A DNA stretch of 64,000 nucleotides. It comes from Syngnathus acus. Taxonomy: Eukaryota; Chordata; Actinopteri; Syngnathiformes; Syngnathidae. The DNA is taken from assembly GCF_901709675.1 (NCBI RefSeq), contig NC_051091.1:4622967-4686966 (forward strand), read 5' to 3'. Made by a program: the position numbers and the translations under genes. This document shows positions 1-11,966 of this stretch, in pieces. The first letter of the stretch is position 1; each line of letters begins with the position of its first letter. The notes beneath the pieces are model-generated. The model searched no databases. It had not been told where the DNA came from and saw nothing but the letters and a program-made list of their open reading frames with translations.

Positions 1-585
1 GGGCGCTCAAGAGCAAGGTGGGGGCGGCGTGATGGGCCAACAACCCCCGTGGCCGAATAAGGGGACCACGCGGGCTTGTTTGGAGCTTTCACACCCCGCC
101 GCAGGCTCGGGTGGCGTGCCAGCTCAGCCAGCAAAGCAGGACCAATTAAAGCTCCCCCGGCTAACTTTCGGGCCCGGTCTATGGCTGTTCTTCCCTCGGC
201 TGATTAAATTAGGGCTGCCTCAAAGACACAAGAGTGGCGGGATGAACGGGGAGGATGAGGGAACAGATAAAGTGTGTGTTCATGAAAATAAAAAGGAGGA
301 AACAAAAGGAACAAAGCAAGAAAGACCAGAAAGTTGCCACAGAAACTGTGACAAAAGTGAACACGGAACAATTTGTCCCAAAAAAAAAAAAAATGCCTAT
401 GTGATCAAACTTTGAATTTGCAAACACCAAAGACCTCAAATCAGCATGGCATATTCACAGAGCTAATCAAATATGACAACATCTCGGCTTTCACTACTCC
501 CCTGCGGCACATCTCAGGAGTGATTTTGACTTGCTAATGGCAGGTGAGGAGGGGGGGGGGGGGGGGGGGGGGGGTGTAGACTTAC
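1..585 (-). other. lrig1 intron 8 (partial)
   Basis: This is intronic sequence between exon 8 and the next exon, which is not in the window. It holds the 24-base G/C homopolymer next to the donor and an A-rich run near 380-393. I see no coding exon in it. Confidence 0.8.
551..574. repeat. G24 homopolymer (C24 on the lrig1 transcript strand)
   Basis: An uninterrupted run of 24 G residues starts about 11 bases beyond the end of lrig1 exon 8, on its intron side. Length is likely polymorphic and prone to sequencing error. Confidence 0.95.
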
Positions 586-729
586 AGGATGCGCACAGCC
601 CGGAGGCCTCTGAAGGCTCCCTCGGCGATGTGGCTTATTGCGTTGTGTCCCAGACGGAGGGTGTGGAGATCCCCCAGCACAGCCAGACTGCCTTCATCCA
701 GACGCGTCAGGTTGTTATACGACAGATTC
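586..729 (-). CDS. lrig1: lrig1 exon 8: two LRRs (144 bp), donor next to a C24 tract
   Basis: Reads [20 protein letters not shown], then [20 protein letters not shown], then RGLRAVRIL, matching the LRIG1 [17 protein letters not shown] and [18 protein letters not shown] blocks. The acceptor is CTCTCCAG. The donor GTAAGT is followed within a few bases by 24 C residues on the transcript strand. The next LRR exon must lie left of base 1. Confidence 0.95.
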
Positions 730-3700
730 CTGGAGAGAGAAAATGCGGGTGAGACACACACAGCAACTAATAGTCATCAACAAGAGTTTGAAAATGTGAG
801 TCTTTGTCCTGTGACTTCCTACAGCTCTCCTCTTGCTCATATATGCAGAGCGCCTGATAAAAAGAAGAAAAAAAAAAAAAGCCATAGGACCACTAAAACG
901 CAAAGAGGACAGCCAGGAGGCAATCTATCATTCATAGACATGTTTACAGGATATGGCGCTCAGATATGAACGGTAAACTTACATCTAACTGGTAATCTTG
1001 TCTAACGGTTACACATGGACAAACACGCAAAGCCGGTCCACCTCGCAGTTAGTAACGCCTCAGCTGAGTAAAGCATTTTATAGCAGTGAAATGACGCTCA
1101 TGTCAACAGAAAAGGAGGAAGGCTCTCAGGTAATACCTTGTCCTTCACTTGACAATGGGGGGGGCAAATGTGATCCGTCGGTGTAATTACCACAACACGG
1201 CGAGCACAAGATGGTATACACTCAAGGGATGAAGAAAAAGACACGCAAAACAGCAAAGGAACAGTTCCAAAGCTATTGAGCTCAGGTCTAATTATGGGAT
1301 AAACAGGATTATCCTTCCTAGAGCATATTGAGTGTACAAGCTCTGCGGCGTTTAACCCTTGTAACGTAGAAAGATCATATTGCTGAAGATAAAATGGATG
1401 TAGATATTTCACCAAAAAAATGGAATAATTATATATCAACAAATTTGATTTGGAGTCGGAGGTGGCACTCACAATTCCCTCAGTTTCTGGCAGAACTTCC
1501 AACCGTCAGGATTGATGCGGGTTATTGAGTTGTTACTGAGGAAGAGCTGCTGAAGGGACGTCAGACCATACAAGGAGCCACTGTTCACCTCGCTCAGGCT
1601 GTTGTACTCCAAGTGTCTGGATTACAAACAATCAGATATCAATCATGACAACGGAACGCTGCCATGAAATATCGAATCGTACATACAGAAATAAGAAGTC
1701 ATTTATAGTTATTCAAAGATTGAAAATGACAAATCAAACATAAATCATCACACAAATGTCTTCCAGGTCTTGTCAGAGATACGTACAGGACTTTCATCTT
1801 GGCAAGATCCCAGAAAGCACCATCAGTCAGCTTGCTGATGCTGTTTCTTTGGAGCTTCAGCACCTCCAAGCTGGAAAGACCCTGGAAAGTCAAACCTTCC
1901 ACCTGACGGATGCGGTTCCTGTTCAGTTCGCTGCGGGTTGGACACAAATCATGACAAAAGGTTACGAACTATTTATAAAAAAAAAAAAACCATACAAACT
2001 GTTTCATCACATCAGCAATTAAGAAGGAAAAAGAATTGCCCTCGAAGGAGGAAATAAACAACCTGGCCTATTTGTTTGTGTTTAATTTGACGTCACGCAA
2101 TTGGCTGGCTGACAAAAAAGACACCTGTAGAACCTGATAGAGTCAAAACAGGTTAGACTTCCATTCCAAAAGCGCTTTTACTCTTCCAGTCAGAGGCGTA
2201 GACAATCAATACTTGTTGTGGACACAGTGTCCAGCTTCGGTGAGACAAAGTAAAAGGAAGTTTGGCTAAGCTAGGACGAAGAATGAAGTAACCACTTGGG
2301 GAACTTGGAAGAAACCAATAAATGTTTGTTCATACAACTTGGTTGCGTTTGACCCACATTTTCACACCGATGTAAATTCAAAAGCACTCACAGCTGGGTG
2401 AGCCTCGGGAGCTGGAATGCCCTGACGGGAATCTGACTGACACGGTTTCGGCTCAATCTCAGGACCTGGAGAGTGGAGCCGAGACGGTCCAGCGCTCCTG
2501 GCTCTAATGTGCTGATCTTGTTGCTGCTGAGGTACCTGAGGACGCCCAAACACAGCTGCGCACTCACTACACACATTTCTTCTTTCGGGTGAGGTCGCAC
2601 GATGTTGTTATGCTTGTGCAAATGGAAGGACTGAGAGTTTCCTATCGACATCGAAGGCTTGAAAAAACATTAAGTGCTCTTAACACGGAATTCATTGTGT
2701 AACTGCATTTAATGCGTAGTTGAACCATACTTACAAATCTCTAATCCGGAGGCCTGCGGGGAAGGAGTGTCCTCGTAGCTCAGTGATGTCATTATTGCTC
2801 AGGTCCAAGGTTTCCAAGGAAACCAAGTTTCGGATTCGTGCGGTGTCAATACTGCGGATTTTGTTATGATGTCTGAGGAAGAGCAAAAAGAGATATTTTA
2901 CTGAACAAACAAAAATATGCCTGACGTTTGGTTGCATAAGCAGCGCTTCAAATCTGTTTTATTGGCACTTGACCTCCACACAGGAAAGCCAGAGGGGAGA
3001 CACTAATTGAACCCATCTTCATACTCAATCAAGCTTCCGCGATATTTTGCGACCGACTGGTTTCATTCCCAGGGTCGTTTGCGTCCAAAGAGCCAAAGAA
3101 AGCAAAAGAGAGCAGGTGTTCCAATACTGTCAAAACAAGGTCGGTGCCTCCTTCCTTTCTAGCCTTCAGCTAGCAAATGGACACACACATGCTCGTTTAT
3201 TGGTGGGGGGGGGGGGGGGGCATCTGGGGGTCACGCCGCAGTGCCCACCTGAATAAACACGGGCCATAATGCTTCAGGCCGAACCGTGCGAGCGCACAAA
3301 CAACAAAACAGAGTAACACACAGTGGCTACTTTGAGCACAGAGCGCGAGGGAAAAGAATGGGGGAGGAGAAAAATAGGGGATAGTTAAGAAGTGAGCAAG
3401 GGTCAACAGCTGGTGACCTCTGCTGGGAAAAACAGATCAGCCTCAGACTGGTGGAAGAGATTGACCTCTCTCGCTCTTTCCAGTTCCACCATGGCCGGCC
3501 GGCCCCCACCCAAACTCGCTCCCTCCCACGCTCGAGGATCCAGCTGTGCGAGAGAGACAGAGCGCCCGGCGTGTTTGAAGTTGGGACGGACAATGGCGGC
3601 GTTCATGAAAGCTTGACTGGTCGACACTGGCGGCCATCTTTATCATACTGTTGGTGACAACGTTGATGAATCGCTGCTGCTCGGCTTTTGAAGTCCGGGA

Positions 3701-6700
3701 GATTTATCCACTGTACTTAATTCCAAATCTCAATAACGTGGCGCATCGAGCATCTGATTAGCACGAGCCCGGTTCCTTTTTGACGCTTCTTTTGATGCAG
3801 GTCATTTACCCTGGTAAGACCGTTTCCAGCGTTATCTTTGAAGGCAATTAGTAGGTCCGTTCAAAAAGAGACAAAGTATGCATGACCTCCCCCCTCCCAA
3901 CGGTATTAGAACCTCGCTTTGAAGTTGACATGGAGGGCGATGTGTGCAGTGGACAAGTGCAGTTGCGTCAGTGACTATGACACCATTTTTACGCTTTGTT
4001 GCGCCATCCTTGTGTTCTTACTGTCCACCATCGACTTTCATTTCTCTTTTTAAACTTCTGTTTTCTAACACGTCCCTCGGACAATGTCCTTTATTGGTGC
4101 ACTATTTCTCTTGCGCCAAACGGTGATGTCAACCATCCCTTCCTCCCCCGGCTCGCCGTCACCCATTTTACTGTAAGCTACGTGACGGACAGCTGCAAGT
4201 GCTTCGGTGGGCCTTCACTTCAGCTGTGTGGCTTTGTAAATACTGGACCCTCCCTCTCGCCTCTTCTCCTGTCAGCCCCCGCGGGCTCTTCCCTGGCAAC
4301 AGGCTTCAAGTCAGGCCAAAAAAAGCCCCCCTGGTTATTTGGAGGGGCGTTACTTCCATGCTTGGAGCGAATAGAGGTTTTCTGTCGTGAGGAAAAGCAG
4401 AAAGACTCTGACCACAAAAAGGCTTCGGGATGACTTCTGAACACACGAGGCTAAGGTGCCACTCTTGCAATGCTCAGCACGAAAACCAAAAGATGACAGC
4501 AGCTGCAGGTTTTCAGGCGGGCGGCCCGCACTCCAGCAAGGTGTGGAGAAAATTAAACATGTGGATGAGATAACCCTTTCTGAACATTTCAATGACTAGT
4601 AGGAGTTAAATTGAATCTAGGTCAAGTTGGCAACGTTGGTCCAGTTTTCAGACTATGACTTACTATAGACTAAACTTATATTTGAAATATTGTCTGCAGA
4701 GTTCCTGCTTTTAACGCAGACAAGCATTGGCACATACGTACGCTCGCTCTCCCTCCCTCCCTCCCTCCCTCCCTCCCAAATAAGGCAATAAATCTCCAGT
4801 GAGATGCCAATGCGGGCAGTCCCCGCAGGCCCGGTTTCACGACTCGGAGAAAACAACGTTGAGCTTACGAGATAACACAAATGTCTGCCTAATAGGATTA
4901 TAATCTTAAATCTTAGAACGATACCCAACGAGCTCAAATGGAAATCTAGTTAGTGGTTTTTTTTTGATGATACTGTAACATTGTAGCGCTCGTGCCACTA
5001 TTCTAAAAGTGACACGTAAAAGCATTTGCATCCTTGACAGATGTCAGGAGACTATTTCAAGAGCATTTCAAAGAGGCCAGTAGCCTAAGAATACCAAGAG
5101 GCAGATCATTCTGGCAACAAGCAGCGCTGTCTACTCACAGGTAGAGTGCGACAATCGTTGAAGCCGCCCATCCTAAATCCGGTATGGAGGTCAGCTCGTT
5201 GTGGTCCAGCCGCCTGAAAAGTCACCGACGCACAGTCAGCAGATGGTTATGGAGACTACTTTAAAAATCAAATTATAATTGACACAAGAAAAAGTGTGAC
5301 AGAATTGGTTGGCCTGATGATGTCACGTGTGCGGCTAAGCTTTTCTGTGTGTTTTGTGTTGAGTGAAAGCGAGCCAAGTCCTCTCCTCGCCGTATAAATT
5401 ATTGACAAGGCCAGTGTTGGCTACAATATCAGGTGGTGGAGGAGAGGCTTAATATAGAAAACCACCACTTATTCTCAATCGGGCTTAGCTCAAGGTAACA
5501 CCGACGAGGAAGCTGCTACTAAGTGTCGACCGCAAACGTTACCAAATTGACGAGGCCGTGCCGAAAAAAGAAGCTCGGTCCCGATTGCGTGTGTGGGAAC
5601 AAATAAAGCTATGGCGTCCCAAATACAGATGTTCCCATTTTTATTAGCCGAACTACGATAAGTAGGTTACCTGAACCTTGTTTGTGCTGACCTGGCAGAC
5701 ATTTTAAGAAGTGCCGGTGAAACAGTTTCCGAAATATATACACAGTGAATGTTTGGTGTGGATGAATACTCACAACTCTCGTAAATTTGATAGGTTGGAA
5801 AACACTTCGGTGCTGATGTCAGTCAGCTTGCTGTGGCCAAGATTTCTGGAAAAAAAAAAAAAGAAAAGGTGGCGATAATGAATTTGCAGTGTGAATAATG
5901 TGCAGCAGGCAAGCTAATTCAAATTGAAAACAAAGTGTAAAATCATCCGGTTGACTACAAGCAGGACGGAATCAATACTATCAATGGAGGAACTCTCTCT
6001 GCTTGCTCGCTCCACAAACAAAACTAACAGGCCATTCGTCTGCACAATCAATCTGCACTTAGATTTAATAGCCGGCACTCGATTTACAGAGGATGAGAGA
6101 CTTGTTCAGCAATTGAGTTAGCTCAGACAACGTGGGAGGGGGAGGAAGGGGGGGGGGGGAGCATCACGGGGCATTGAAGGGCAAACATCTGCATTTCCCA
6201 GACGGTGTCCCATGCCAAATTCATCAAATTAATGTCAGGCATAAACAAGGCCAACTTATGGTATGTCTCGCACACACCTCCTACTTTGCTGGCCCGCCGC
6301 CCGTTGGCAGAGGATCGGACAGTGAGAGCAGCGTTTGTGTTTGCTGCTGGCGTTTACCCGACAAAGGGAATCTGCAGATCCCAGTCTACAACCCCCCTAC
6401 CCCCTCCCACCTCCATCCGTTTGTCCAGACGTGAGAGAGCGACCAGGAATGTTTCGCAGGCCTGCTGAGAAATGAGTTCTTGTTCGCGGACACTTTTACC
6501 TGATGCGCCACATTCCTCCATTCGTGCCTCACGAGGAAAACGGCAAAGACGTAGCTACCGTTATTCATGATGGCTTGTGACTCATTTCTGATCAAAATTA
6601 AGAGTCATTGCCCCGACAAAAGACAGTTCATGTCCAATAATACGATTATTTTTTTACGACTGCAAATCTTTTTTTTTTTTTTTTTTTCCCCCTTCGACGC

Positions 6701-9700
6701 ATTTTCCTTTTATGTCTCCCGGGCTTGATTGCAGATAATGACCACTTCCCTCCACGTGTCTTTCTCCTTGTTCGAGAGGGTGACGAGGTAATAGCCGAGC
6801 ATGTGTCTGCCCTCCGGGCGCAGGCCTGACAGGGCGTTGTACATGTGTGTCTGGTTTATGATCAATTAATGGGCCACCTCCCTTTGTGGTCTAGATCACT
6901 AAATTGTCATCCCCTGCAACAGGAGGCAATTTACCTTGTTAAGGCAAAGCTGAGTGTAAAAAGAAAAAAAAAAAAAAACGATCCGGCAACTTTCATTGGG
7001 GCCGCCGCTGCCTTCGAGGAATGCTTTGGGAAAACACAGCCTCGCAGGCAAAATGTGGCAAAAGTGCTACACGGGTGCGAGAGGTCGCGGCAAACAAACA
7101 AAAGCATTCCTTTGTTTGCATGCACGCCCGCATGCGGCCTTTTCTTTTTCTTTTTCCAGCCAACTGCGGCATACGCTCAACAAGTGTATTTATCTTCGCT
7201 TCATTCAGTCCGATTTATTTTCCTGCCGATCAGATAAGATGGGTGGTATTTTAACACCTACTGTATGAGAATATGGTGATAACAGGAGTTTATCTCCCTC
7301 CTTCCCTCATCCAAGTGGGACTACTAAGCGTGGTTAATGCTTTCCAGATAGTGGCCCAGCAATTGCATCTGAAAGAATTTGCAGTGCACAGAACAGATGC
7401 CTCCAAGTCATTTGGGATTGATTGACAGGAGACAAAACAAGATGGCGTGCTGTTCCTTACAACCAGCTGGGAAAGGATGTACAGCCCTGCAAATGCTTCA
7501 CATATTGTTGTAATCACATCCACAAACTCCTGTGGACACTAAAAAAAAAAAAAAACTGCTTATTGATTTTGATTCAATACCTTTGGAGTCAAAACCAATA
7601 AGTCTGCCAAACGACAACGTGAAGTTATTACTTGTGACTCATAACTTGTGCGGGTGGTTAGTTATAGTCCACTTCACCTCAGAGTGTAGGTCAGAATTTG
7701 TCATTTTAAGTGGCCCGATCGCCGGAAGGATATGCGGCTAATCGAAGACATTAGCGTCAAACTTGCCGACCGAGAAATCTTTCTCGGAGTAAAATAAGGA
7801 AGCGAAGGCCGGTCTGACAAAGCGAAACTGAAGAAACACGGAGTTCAGCAGCTACGCCTTGACATACAAAAACAGATTATAAAGCTTTTCTTCATAAATT
7901 GCTGTGTATGGGTGCTGAGGGACCAGAGTGTAAAGATGATGTCATAACATGACATGATGTAAGTCAGAACATACAGCGATACATCATCATGTTTCTTTCC
8001 TGTTCCTATTGTACATTAATGCTGTATGAACTTTGCTCATCCAGAGCGTTAAGTGATGTCAGTGACGAGGCTCTTTCAGCCCCACGGGGACACAAACGCC
8101 CTTAAATGTGGTCAGTTTCATAGCATCGTAAAACTCATCAAATAATAACCTGTGTGTCCGAGAGACACACACACCTACGCGCATGCAAACACACACACAC
8201 AAACACACTGTCATCAGGGTCTGCTTTATAGCCGGGCAACTGCCGTCTGGGTGTACACAGAAACTAGCAGCAGCTCCTGGATACCATTTTACGTGTCAGT
8301 TAAAGGGAAGCGATGAAGTAAAAGTCGGATCTAAAATGCGGACGGGTCATGAAAAATGTTTGCGATATCGCGAGGTTATCAAAAGTCATTCCTGGTAATT
8401 TAGCGCGAAACGTGAAGTCGCTTTTTGACCTTGCTGTTGTGTGCTAAGTTAAACTTAACGTGGGTTTCACCGCATTAGTTGTCGTTGTGTAACCTACACG
8501 AAAATCACAGTGCGGTCTATTAGTGGGAAAAGGAGCAATTGTGAAGCCAAGCAAAGACGGAAAATCAATTTGAACCACTTGCACATTGGCCGCAGCCAAT
8601 TCAATTATTTCTAATGTCCTTTACTGTAACACTTGTTGAGCGAGTACAGTAAAGAAACAAAAAACTGCTGCTGTTGACGAGAGAAACATTGTGAGAACTG
8701 CAAAGAAGACCACAAAAGGCCACACCAGGAGAAGAAGCTCCACCTGAAGCTCATTTGCAAGGTTTTATGGATGATAGCGAGGCTGCTCGTTCGAGAAAGA
8801 AACAGTTTGCTTCTGATCCCCTAACACGCAAGTGAAGCTAATGTCGTCCTGAATGATTCTTCTCAGACAGGCTCATTCGTCTTCATTGGCGTAACACAGT
8901 TAATTGGAGTCATAAATCCACAGAAACATTTCATTCAGGAGATCCTTCACTTTCAAGCAAAAATAATGACCCTGAAGCCAAAACGGAGCACTAAGAAATG
9001 AGGTGCCTGTTTTGAAACACAAAGCAGGAACCGGTTACACATAATGCTCCTCGCCCACACACAACGCAGCAAAAGAGTTCCTCCAGCCTTTGCGGCCACT
9101 CCGACTGGGAGGGCGAGTTCTTCGGTTTTCCCGGGCAGGATGTCGAGCCACATCTTGGGGCCATGTGCTTTGGCACACAGACAACGCTTTGCAAACAAGA
9201 GAAATTTGGGCGAAAGGGTCAGCAGTAGCCAGAGGCACAGCATGACCAAGCTATTATCTTTTAACGCGAGCTCTACCAAGGAGATGTTCTACGTATTTGT
9301 TCTACACCTCTAACTTCATGCCAATAACCTCTGATGAAAACCCAAAGCGAAGAACAGCTGATGAAAATCAGGGCCAAACATAACATCAGCCAAAACCCGG
9401 CGTGATGGTCAAACTGTGACTTGAAAATATCTGCCAGGGAACACGCAAGGCACACAGCAAGGGAAACTATGGCAATAAACAAACTCATTCTCAATCCCGC
9501 GGGATTACAATGCGGCCTAGTGTGAAATTGCTGTGAAACCACAAGTGTTGTAAACCCACCGAGAGCCGCTGTTGTTGCTACGCGGCCGCCCAAACGTTCA
9601 TCGAGCGTGTCTCCATTTAGCTGTTGTCCAGTCTGTTGATCTTGACAGCAAATGCGGCGAGATAACTAATAAGCACGTAATGGGATGGGACTAAAGCCAT

Positions 9701-11966
9701 TTCGGACAAAGTGGCGGTCAAGTAGCGCACGGCGGCGCGAGTGGATCCAGCCTGAAGGCGGGATCGGCGGCGAACCGCAATGTTGACAAAACAATCGCAT
9801 GAGGGAGGCTGGAAAAAAAGAAAAACGCCACCACAGTCCCCCCGACTAGCACCCTCAGATTCCCGGAGGCCGTGTGATGGGCCAGTCGTCTACCGGGAAA
9901 CCGCCGACGCAAATCCGTTTCCTGAGGGCGACTGTTTACCAATAAGTCTCCTCTGTCAGCTTTGGGGCTACGGTTCGAGGGACAAGCAGTATATTAGGGA
10001 ACTTGGAAAACCACTTGGGAAATGCTGAGGTACAAAGAGGATCATTCAGTAGTTGGCTTCCGCTGGCTTGGCACCAGAATTTCCTTGAGCTGTACTGTGT
10101 GTCGTAGGGAACACTGGAAAGTACAATAAAATGCGGTTTGTGTACTAAATAAAGCACATTTGCTTGTGAGAAATGCGGGCGAGTGAGACAGACACTATAT
10201 CCGCTAGCCCATCATGGAATAACAGTCAAAACAAAGAATGCACATGCTTTTTCTTTTTTACTTGAAAAAAATACCATTAATCCCAGTGCCCGGTGGGCAA
10301 AGTGCTTTTTATGCACATTACTGTGGCTGAAAATAAGATGAGGCACTGAGAGCGCAAGGAAGGAAAGCTGCTTTGAATGACTTCAAATGACAAAGACCAC
10401 TCGGATGGATTCGAAGGGTGAACCATCATGTTTCATCATTTTTTTTTTTTTTTAATATATTATATCCACTTTCTTGTAAAGAACCACCTCAAACCAGGAT
10501 GGCAAAAGATGATCTAGACTGCTTACATAACTCACTGCACCGTGTTTGCTCTTACGTGTTCATTACTGAAACGCCAACTCGAACAGTCATTTGTCTTGCA
10601 CTTCCCTTGTAGATATTGGACTTAATTATTGTAATGATATTAATAGCTCTTTTCAACCATGTTACAAATAAGCTGTCGTAATTTTGCAAGAATTATGTTT
10701 AGGTAAATAAAAATGGCTTCTTTCATGAAATCCTGAAATGACCATTTTGTGGTTAGTTAGCGTAATCAAGGCGCAGTCAACGCCTTACAGGAACAGAGTT
10801 GCTCTTAGAGTTGCCTGCCAAAAACCGGCGAGCTCAAGCAGAGAAGTATGTTGCCTCGTGGTTGAAAACAATCATTTAAAAGTTGTAAAGCTTGTTTCGC
10901 CCGAGATAACAAAACTTCAAGAGATCACGCTGGATCAGTAGTTATTTTACATGATGCAAATGGAGCTGTTATGATACAACGCTAGCTCAACAGAAGTTAC
11001 ACACCTTCTGCCAGGGCAACCAGGATGGTGTTTGCAAACATGATCAATAAACACATGCAGTGCTGCACTTGACTGGCAGTGCTTGCGTGAATGTTTGCTG
11101 TTGGGGACTTTTTAAGAATTTGTGAGGACACATGTCTGTGCCGAGACTGCTGAACTGGGTTTTCGTATTTTCGAAGAAGCACTCAGCTTGGTGTTAGTTA
11201 AAAACCTGTGTTTGCGCCGTTGTGGGCGTGAACACAATTCGCCAGCAATCAAAAGTGGTGGTGGTCTCTGAGATCCATTGAGCATAGTAATACTCCAGTT
11301 GCCAAGTGAAGTCACGTCAAGTTATGACCCAGTGCAACAACAATAAAAAAAACTGTAAAACTTACAGCCATTATTAGACGTGTGTTCACTTTAAGCACAT
11401 ATAAAACAGCATCGTGAGATGATGCAATGGACAATTCATCCAGCAGTGCTAAATATGGTACGACATTGGGCCTGACAGCGTTGGCCTCTTGCACAATTAA
11501 CAGAATACATTCATCTTGACAAAACAAATGTTACAGCAGACTTTGCAAACTTGTCTTGATGGCTAATGAGTGAGACTTAGCTGACAGGTGCTTTGCCGCA
11601 GGTGAAACCTCAATTTATCATGCAGCTTTATGCAAAAATAGCCAGAAACCATAAGGAAAAAAATGGAAACTTTTCAAGTCTCAGACAGACAGTAGCAATT
11701 CAAGTAATAATCAAATATTTACAGAGTGATTAAGGGACTTCATATAATAATTGATTCACTTACAAGGAAATCGTCCTGACAGGCACATCAACAGGCGGAG
11801 CTGCCAGCTCCAAATTACTGCAGTCCACTGAATCTCCATTGCAGGTACAGTTCTGTGCACACTGCAACTCGGATGTCAATCCATGACTGATCAAAAGTTC
11901 GAGTGACAAAAATAAATAAAAAACACAAAGAGAGGGATATCCAAAACGTCCCGAGGACGCCGCCAT
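586..11966 (-). CDS. lrig1: lrig1 gene, 5' part of the spliced coding region (exons 1-8; continues off the left edge)
   Basis: LRIG1 is a single-pass membrane protein with an LRR ectodomain and three Ig domains; it promotes down-regulation of EGFR/ERBB and other receptor kinases and marks quiescent stem cells. Eight coding exons are visible: 11764-11966, 5774-5845, 5139-5213, 2735-2872, 2392-2535, 1787-1930, 1473-1616 and 586-729 (1064 nt, 354 codons plus 2 nt). Every junction is GT-AG and every intron is phase 2. The product has a signal peptide, an N-terminal cysteine cap and 13 LRR units. I chose LRIG1 over LRIG2/3 because of stretches such as [32 protein letters not shown] and [16 protein letters not shown], which follow human LRIG1 as I remember it and differ in its paralogs. 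The remaining LRR, Ig, TM and cytoplasmic exons are outside the window. Kbtbd8 lies head-to-head on the other strand, as in human. Splice sites are read by eye. Confidence 0.95.
1473..1616 (-). CDS. lrig1: lrig1 exon 7: two LRRs (144 bp)
   Basis: Reads [19 protein letters not shown], then [20 protein letters not shown], then [10 protein letters not shown]. It matches LRIG1 [18 protein letters not shown] and the WSFCQKLHEL block. The acceptor is TAATCCAG and the donor GTGAGT. Confidence 0.95.
1787..1930 (-). CDS. lrig1: lrig1 exon 6: two LRRs (144 bp)
   Basis: Reads [19 protein letters not shown], then [20 protein letters not shown], then [10 protein letters not shown]. This is the most conserved segment in the window against LRIG1 ([19 protein letters not shown]...). 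The acceptor is CCCGCAG and the donor GTACGT, which is usable but not ideal. Confidence 0.95.
2392..2535 (-). CDS. lrig1: lrig1 exon 5: two LRRs (144 bp)
   Basis: Reads [20 protein letters not shown], then [20 protein letters not shown], then FQLPRLTQL. The ending PVRAFxLPRLTQL is diagnostic of LRIG1 rather than LRIG2/3, which have a PPKxFKLP form. The acceptor is GTCCTCAG and the donor GTGAGT. Confidence 0.95.
2735..2872 (-). CDS. lrig1: lrig1 exon 4: two LRRs (138 bp)
   Basis: Reads [20 protein letters not shown], then [20 protein letters not shown], then GLRIRDL. It follows the LRIG1 segment beginning HNKIRSVEGSQLK. A CTTCCTCAG acceptor and a GTAAGT donor bracket it. The phase is 2 on both sides. 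Confidence 0.93.
2873..5138 (-). other. lrig1 intron 3, with a GC-rich patch and simple repeats
   Basis: The intron holds a G16 run (3205-3220), a GC-rich patch with two opposed YY1-like motifs (about 3440-3660) and a CTCC tetranucleotide tract (about 4747-4777). No LRR exon could be found here. Confidence 0.7.
3590..3641. promoter_or_regulatory. Two opposed YY1-like motifs in lrig1 intron 3
   Basis: ACAATGGCGGC on the plus strand (3590-3600) and AAAGATGGCCGC on the minus strand (complement of 3630-3641) match the YY1 consensus AANATGGCNGC. They sit in a locally GC-rich patch inside an otherwise AT-rich intron. Function is inferred only. Confidence 0.35.
5139..5213 (-). CDS. lrig1: lrig1 exon 3: one LRR (75 bp)
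   Basis: The acceptor is TTTTCAG and the donor GTGAGT. Spliced in frame it reads [20 protein letters not shown] and then IVALYL, matching the second LRR of LRIG1 (NNNELTAVPSLG...). It is a short exon recognised only from LRR phase and splice signals. Confidence 0.9.
5774..5845 (-). CDS. lrig1: lrig1 exon 2: one LRR (72 bp)
   Basis: A long polypyrimidine tract plus CAG precedes the exon in the sense of the gene and a GTGAGT donor follows it. Spliced to exon 1 it reads [19 protein letters not shown] and then SNLREL, a canonical 24-residue LRR. This aligns with the first LRR of human LRIG1 (LNLSYNKLSEID...). It is far too short to be found as an open reading frame on its own. Confidence 0.9.
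5846..11763 (-). other. lrig1 intron 1 (about 5.9 kb)
   Basis: This is the large first intron. It contains G-rich DNA near 6130-6160, T and A homopolymers (about 6669-6687 and 6965-6978), a CA tract near 8165-8210 and one copy of a dispersed repeat near 11180-11275. Several open frames of about 100 codons occur but lack ATG starts or recognisable domains. I see no nested gene. Confidence 0.7.
11180..11275. repeat. Dispersed repeat copy 1 (TGTTTGCGCCGTTGTGGG family)
   Basis: It shares GTGTTTGCGCCGTTGTGGG and then GTGAACACA with the copy near 56.5 kb, and more loosely with the copy near 32.2 kb. An internal deletion is evident relative to those copies. The family is not identified. Confidence 0.55.
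11764..11966 (-). CDS. lrig1: lrig1 exon 1: start codon, signal peptide, LRR N-terminal cap
   Basis: The ATG is the complement of 11964-11966. It has A at -3 and G at +4, and no earlier in-frame ATG was found; the same frame upstream begins with GTG. The first residues [12 protein letters not shown] lead into a hydrophobic run ([13 protein letters not shown]), a good signal peptide. Next comes the cysteine-rich cap [14 protein letters not shown], matching the C-x3-C-x-C-x6-C LRRNT pattern of LRIG proteins. The exon ends after two bases of a Leu codon at a GTAAGT donor. Confidence 0.92.

Noticed and set aside
586-729. Assignment to lrig3 or lrig2 instead of lrig1
   Set aside because: Segment-by-segment comparison from memory ([17 protein letters not shown], PVRAFxLPRLTQL, [16 protein letters not shown]) and the KBTBD8 neighbour both point to LRIG1.
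9273-9593. A 106-codon frame in lrig1 intron 1 with two hydrophobic segments
   Set aside because: It begins with TTG, not ATG, has no recognised homolog or splice context, and random frames of this length are common in this window.
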